DNA from: UBA7398 sp964597305
Lineage (GTDB): Bacteria > Actinomycetota > Actinomycetes > Nanopelagicales > Nanopelagicaceae
Direction: 5' to 3'
Assembly (NCBI GenBank): GCA_964597305.1
Contig: CAZQWU010000022.1
Location: 1 to 17,757 of the forward strand
DNA: 17,757 nt
The notes beneath the pieces were generated by a model. That model made no database searches. It saw only the letters and a program-made list of their open reading frames with translations, and was not told the origin of the DNA. Made by a program: the position numbers and the translations under genes. Of this stretch, positions 14,490 to 17,757 are shown piece by piece (the first letter of the stretch is position 1; every line of letters begins with the position of its first letter).

Positions 14490-15557
14490 ATGATGAAAAA
14501 TGTTAAAGAACATCTCGCCGATCTTGACCCGGGGGAGCGTCGAGCAAAAGCCATTTCACTGGGTTTACCAGCCTTCCGCGCTAATCAAATATCAACGCAT
14601 TATTTCACCCACTTCAACGATAATCCGGAGAGTTGGAGCGATATTCCACTCGCCATGCGCGAGTTGGTTGCGGAAGAATTTTTACCGCAATTAATAACGC
14701 TCGTGCGATCAATAACGTGTGATAACGGAAAAACTCGTAAAGATTTGTGGCGACTAAGCGATGGCGTTTTAGTGGAGAGCGTTCTGATGAAATACACCGA
14801 TCGAACAACGGTCTGTATCTCATCGCAAGCTGGATGTGGGATGGATTGCCCATTTTGCGCAACTGGCCAAGCAGGTCTAACGCGCAATCTCACCGCGGGT
14901 GAGATCACCGCGCAATTAGTCGCAGCTGCACGATCGTGCGCGATAGGTGAATTGCCGGGAGGACCAACTCGGTTATCAAATGTTGTCTTTATGGGTATGG
15001 GCGAACCACTTGCGAACTATGACGCGGTAATGCGCGCTGTTCGGAATATCGTCACGCCGCAACCGGACGGTTTAGGAATCGGTGCACGTTCGGTAACGCT
15101 GTCAACCGTGGGACTTGTCAACGGAATTGAAAAATTAATGGACGAAGATCTGCAAATAACTCTCGCTGTTTCACTTCATACCCCCGATGACCAATTGCGC
15201 GATACGTTAGTTCCAATCAATAATCGATTTAAAGTTGCAGAAGTCCTCAAGGCTGCCGATGCGTATGCTGATAAAACGGGTCGTCGTTACTCCATCGAAT
15301 ATGCGTTAATTCGCGATATTAATGATCAAGCATGGCGAGCAGATTTACTCGGCAAACTCCTGCAACACCGCCATGCCCATGTCAACCTCATTCCGCTCAA
15401 TCCGACGCCAGGATCTAAGTGGACTGCTTCACGTAAAGAAGATGAGAAAGAGTTTGTCCGCATTCTGGAAAGGCATGGAGTTCCGGTAACGGTCCGAGAT
15501 ACCCGGGGCCGCGACATTGATGGCGCATGTGGCCAATTAGCAGCAGCCGAAGCCTAG
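14490..15557 (+). CDS. rlmN: Dual-specificity RNA methyltransferase RlmN (radical SAM)
   Basis: Methylates C2 of adenosine in 23S rRNA (A2503 in E. coli numbering) and in some tRNAs (A37). The 355-residue protein carries the radical-SAM cluster C116-x3-C120-x2-C123 (CGMDCPFC), the SAM-binding GMGEP at 169-173, and both catalytic cysteines: C109 in TTVCISSQAG and the methyl-carrying C347 near the end in DIDGACGQL. An N-terminal accessory domain (about 1-95) binds RNA. The start at ATG 14490 is followed directly by a second ATG codon; the ribosome site is poor (GACGAG about 8 nt upstream). Spacing of 30 nt after cdsA is consistent with one transcript. No missing residues, and RlmN rather than Cfr is supported by the conserved housekeeping location. 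Confidence 0.97.
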   Translation: MMKNVKEHLADLDPGERRAKAISLGLPAFRANQISTHYFTHFNDNPESWSDIPLAMRELVAEEFLPQLITLVRSITCDNGKTRKDLWRLSDGVLVESVLMKYTDRTTVCISSQAGCGMDCPFCATGQAGLTRNLTAGEITAQLVAAARSCAIGELPGGPTRLSNVVFMGMGEPLANYDAVMRAVRNIVTPQPDGLGIGARSVTLSTVGLVNGIEKLMDEDLQITLAVSLHTPDDQLRDTLVPINNRFKVAEVLKAADAYADKTGRRYSIEYALIRDINDQAWRADLLGKLLQHRHAHVNLIPLNPTPGSKWTASRKEDEKEFVRILERHGVPVTVRDTRGRDIDGACGQLAAAEA

Positions 15558-15589
15558 ATTCAGCCTTTCTTTCCGAGTAGTTTGCGCGC

Positions 15590-17017
15590 ATGAAGACAAT
15601 TGCCAATTTCATCAACGGTAAGAGCGTGCCCGCTCGCGATGGCACCACCTCCACACTCATTAATCCGGCAACGGGCGAAGTATTTGCAACCGCTCCGGTG
15701 TCGAGTGCAGCAGATATCAATGACGCTTATCACGCAGCTGCGAAAAGTTTTGAAAGTTGGCGAGATTCCACGCCAAGTGAACGACAGAAAGCGCTCTTTC
15801 GAATTGCCGATGCCATCGAATCACGCGCAGAAGAATTAGTTGCGATAGAAAGTGAAAACACGGGAAAGCCATTAGCAATCACGATGTCAGAAGAAATTCC
15901 ACCGATGGTGGATCAGATTCGATTCTTTGCTGGCGCTGCGCGAAATCTGGAGGGACGTTCGGCTGGCGAATATATGCGTGGTATGACCTCATTTATTCGT
16001 CGTGAACCGATTGGCGTGGTTGGCCAAGTAACGCCATGGAATTACCCGATGATGATGGCGGTGTGGAAATGGGCGCCGGCAATTGCGGCGGGAAATTGCG
16101 TTGTTTTAAAACCAAGTGACACAACGCCAGTATCAACAGTATGGATGGCGCAATTGATGGCAGAGTTTTTACCTGCCGGAGTATTTAACGTTGTCTGTGG
16201 TGATCGTGACACAGGACGTGCACTAATTGATCATCCAATTCCACAGATGGTTTCGGTCACCGGATCTGTTCGAGCAGGTATGGAGGTAGCAGCGTCGGCA
16301 TCGAAAGATGTCAAACGAGTTCACTTAGAACTTGGTGGCAAAGCGCCTGTTGTTGTCTATGACGATGCCAATTTAGAGGCAGCAGCCGAAGCGATTGCCT
16401 TAGCGGGATATTTCAATGCTGGCCAAGATTGCACTGCAGCAACGCGAGTTCTTGTCGAAGCAGCTGCCTATGAAGATATGGTCACGTTATTAACGGAACA
16501 AGCCAAGAACCAGATCAAAATTGGTATGCCACATGAGGAAGTTCTCGTTGGTCCGCTCAACAACCCTCACCAGCTTGATCGGGTTGTCGGCATGGTCAAT
16601 CGAGCGCCATCACATTCACGGGTTACCACAGGTGGTTCACCGCTCCAACGCCCTGGGTTCTTCTTTCCACCTACTGTGGTTGCTGATCTCCAGCAGAGCG
16701 ATGAATTAATTCAGACAGAAGTCTTTGGACCGGTAATTACCATCCAGAAATTTACCGACGAAGCCGAAGCGATTCGCAACGCCAATGATGTGAAGTATGG
16801 TCTCGCCTCGAGCGTCTGGACTTCAGATCATGGCCGAGCGATGCGGGCAGCGCGAGCTTTCGATTTTGGTTGCGTATGGATCAATACTCATATTCCCGTT
16901 GTTGCCGAGATGCCTCATGGTGGCTTCAAGCACTCTGGATATGGAAAAGATCTCTCCAATTATGGGTTCGAGGATTACACCCGAATCAAGCATGTTATGA
17001 CTAATCTAAACGCCTAG
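15590..17017 (+). CDS. NAD(P)-dependent aldehyde dehydrogenase, probably gamma-aminobutyraldehyde dehydrogenase
   Basis: Oxidises an aldehyde to the acid; the likely substrate is 4-aminobutanal from putrescine, giving GABA. The 475-residue protein has all ALDH landmarks: N151 in TPWNYP, K174 in VLKPSDTTP, general base E247 in LELGGKAP and nucleophile C281 in NAGQDCTAATR; the C-terminal PHGGFKHSGYGKD segment is typical of the aminobutyraldehyde/betaine-aldehyde branch. The substrate assignment rests on that branch and on the polyamine-binding lipoprotein gene directly downstream, an arrangement remembered from Streptomyces. It is separated from rlmN by 32 nt with no good Shine-Dalgarno and no terminator. 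Alternatives are succinate-semialdehyde, betaine-aldehyde or phenylacetaldehyde dehydrogenase; substrate cannot be settled here. Confidence 0.85.
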   Translation: MKTIANFINGKSVPARDGTTSTLINPATGEVFATAPVSSAADINDAYHAAAKSFESWRDSTPSERQKALFRIADAIESRAEELVAIESENTGKPLAITMSEEIPPMVDQIRFFAGAARNLEGRSAGEYMRGMTSFIRREPIGVVGQVTPWNYPMMMAVWKWAPAIAAGNCVVLKPSDTTPVSTVWMAQLMAEFLPAGVFNVVCGDRDTGRALIDHPIPQMVSVTGSVRAGMEVAASASKDVKRVHLELGGKAPVVVYDDANLEAAAEAIALAGYFNAGQDCTAATRVLVEAAAYEDMVTLLTEQAKNQIKIGMPHEEVLVGPLNNPHQLDRVVGMVNRAPSHSRVTTGGSPLQRPGFFFPPTVVADLQQSDELIQTEVFGPVITIQKFTDEAEAIRNANDVKYGLASSVWTSDHGRAMRAARAFDFGCVWINTHIPVVAEMPHGGFKHSGYGKDLSNYGFEDYTRIKHVMTNLNA

Positions 17018-17034
17018 ATTCACTAGCCCCTGCG

Positions 17035-17091
17035 CCAGAGGATCGAATAAACACCAGGATCGAATAAACACCAGAGGATCGGATAAGCGAG
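17035..17091 (+). repeat. Tandem 17-bp direct repeats upstream of the polyamine-binding gene
   Basis: AGGATCGAATAAACACC occurs twice head-to-tail without a spacer (17039-17055 and 17056-17072). A third, diverged copy, AGGATCGGATAAGCGAG, follows after two bases (17075-17091). CCAGAGGATC also occurs at 17035-17044 and 17071-17080. The array fills most of the 87-nt gap between the dehydrogenase stop and the lipoprotein start. It could be an operator array or a slipped-strand duplication. Nothing shows function beyond the position. Confidence 0.8.
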
Positions 17092-17104
17092 AGAAAGCGA
17101 AGCG

Positions 17105-17757
17105 ATGAAGAAAAACCCACTATCTCCAGAAGTTGGTTCATTAATAAAAGCGCAGATGTCACGTCGTGGCTTTCTTGCAGGTGTTGGTGGCGTAGGAGCT
17201 GCTGCTGCGTTAACGGCATGTGGCGGTGGCGGTAGCGGTGGATCTGCATCAGATGGCACGGTGCGTTGGGCAAATTGGACTCTCTATTTAGATTATGACT
17301 CGAAGACAAAAAAATACCCAACACTTGAAGCTTTTATCAAGGAATCAGGAATTACCGTTGATTACAAAGAGGATTACAACGATAACGATGAATTCTGGGG
17401 GAAGGTGCAAGGTCAATTAGGACTTGGCGAAGATATTGGGTATGACATCGTTACACCGACGGACTGGATGGCAGCGCGGTGGATACGTAACAATTATGCA
17501 CAAAAATTAGATCCAGCAAATATTCCCAACAAAACAAATATTTTGGAGGCGCTCGCCAATATTTCCTATGATCCTGGTCGAAACTACTCACTCACGTGGC
17601 AATCAGGCTTCGGTGGTTTTGGATGGAATAAAGAGAAATTACCGAAAGGGATAAAAACTCTCGATCAACTATTCGCAAAAGAAAATAAAGGAAAGATTGA
17701 AGTTCTCTCGGAGATGCGCGACACCATCGGCATCATCATGCAATATCAAGGCGTTGA
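17105..17757 (+). CDS. potD: Spermidine/putrescine-type ABC transporter substrate-binding lipoprotein, N-terminal part (cut by window end)
   Basis: Extracytoplasmic solute-binding protein that would deliver polyamines to a PotABC-type importer encoded beyond the window. 217 codons are open to the window end with no stop. The N-terminus has a twin-arginine signal, SRRGFL at 19-24, a hydrophobic run rich in Ala/Gly, and a lipobox LTAC with C39 as lipidation site, then a Gly/Ser linker. The mature part (VRWANWTLYLDYD, then KYPTLEAFIKESGITVDYKEDYNDNDEFWGKVQ) resembles PotD-like binding proteins. Start ATG 17105 is chosen for the signal peptide; GAGAGAAAG lies upstream but is not a strong ribosome site. 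The adjacent aminobutyraldehyde-type dehydrogenase supports polyamine uptake and breakdown. Other organic-amine ligands remain possible. Confidence 0.85.
   Translation, partial: MKKNPLSPEVGSLIKAQMSRRGFLAGVGGVGAAAALTACGGGGSGGSASDGTVRWANWTLYLDYDSKTKKYPTLEAFIKESGITVDYKEDYNDNDEFWGKVQGQLGLGEDIGYDIVTPTDWMAARWIRNNYAQKLDPANIPNKTNILEALANISYDPGRNYSLTWQSGFGGFGWNKEKLPKGIKTLDQLFAKENKGKIEVLSEMRDTIGIIMQYQGV

Noticed and set aside
14490..15557. rlmN considered as a Cfr-type antibiotic-resistance methyltransferase
   Set aside because: It sits in the conserved cdsA-rlmN neighbourhood, and nothing suggests transfer; Cfr is normally on mobile DNA.
17035..17091. Tandem repeats considered as a CRISPR array
   Set aside because: Units are contiguous with no unique spacers, only 17 bp long, and no cas genes are nearby.

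Overview
The window looks like a streamlined, moderate-to-low-GC actinobacterial chromosome (GC judged by eye, not computed). Gene order and protein features fit Actinobacteria: ilvB-ilvN-ilvC-serA-leuB resembles the mycobacterial order, and xerC / rpsB-tsf-pyrH-frr-cdsA-rlmN followed by a polyamine-type aldehyde dehydrogenase and transporter resembles mycobacteria and Streptomyces (orders recalled from memory). SerA is the long two-regulatory-domain form and XerC ends in the same HPRA tail as the mycobacterial protein. The low GC and very tight packing suggest a freshwater acI-type lineage (Nanopelagicales), but that is inference.

Layout. (1) Positions 1-7415, + strand: an amino-acid operon, ilvB (3' end only), ilvN, ilvC, serA, leuB, ilvE, cimA. 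Junctions overlap or nearly touch. The genes cover acetohydroxyacid synthase, ketol-acid reductoisomerase, isopropylmalate dehydrogenase, branched-chain aminotransferase and citramalate synthase, plus the first step of serine synthesis. (2) 7418-8149, - strand: a GAF-like/LuxR-type regulator convergent with cimA. (3) 8312-9214, + strand: xerC, convergent and exactly abutting glpX (9215-10183, - strand). (4) 10184-10592: the only long non-coding stretch. It holds a doubtful 43-residue ORF on the - strand, candidate promoters, and a strongly self-complementary leader just upstream of rpsB. (5) 10593-15557, + strand: rpsB, tsf, pyrH, frr, cdsA, rlmN (translation, nucleotide and phospholipid synthesis, ribosome modification). 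(6) 15590-17757, + strand: an aldehyde dehydrogenase of the aminobutyraldehyde type, a short tandem repeat, and the 5' part of a Tat-type polyamine-binding lipoprotein gene cut by the window end.

Most of this is conserved housekeeping. No CRISPR, insertion sequence, prophage, defence or toxin-antitoxin genes, rRNA or tRNA were seen. The best candidate for something undescribed is the rpsB leader: four hairpins plus a closing helix in about 140 nt, with the last hairpin ending 3 nt before the Shine-Dalgarno and a possible alternative pairing that would open it. Second-tier signals are the tandem 17-bp repeats before the polyamine-binding gene and the repeated ATGACC/palindromic sites between the regulator and xerC.
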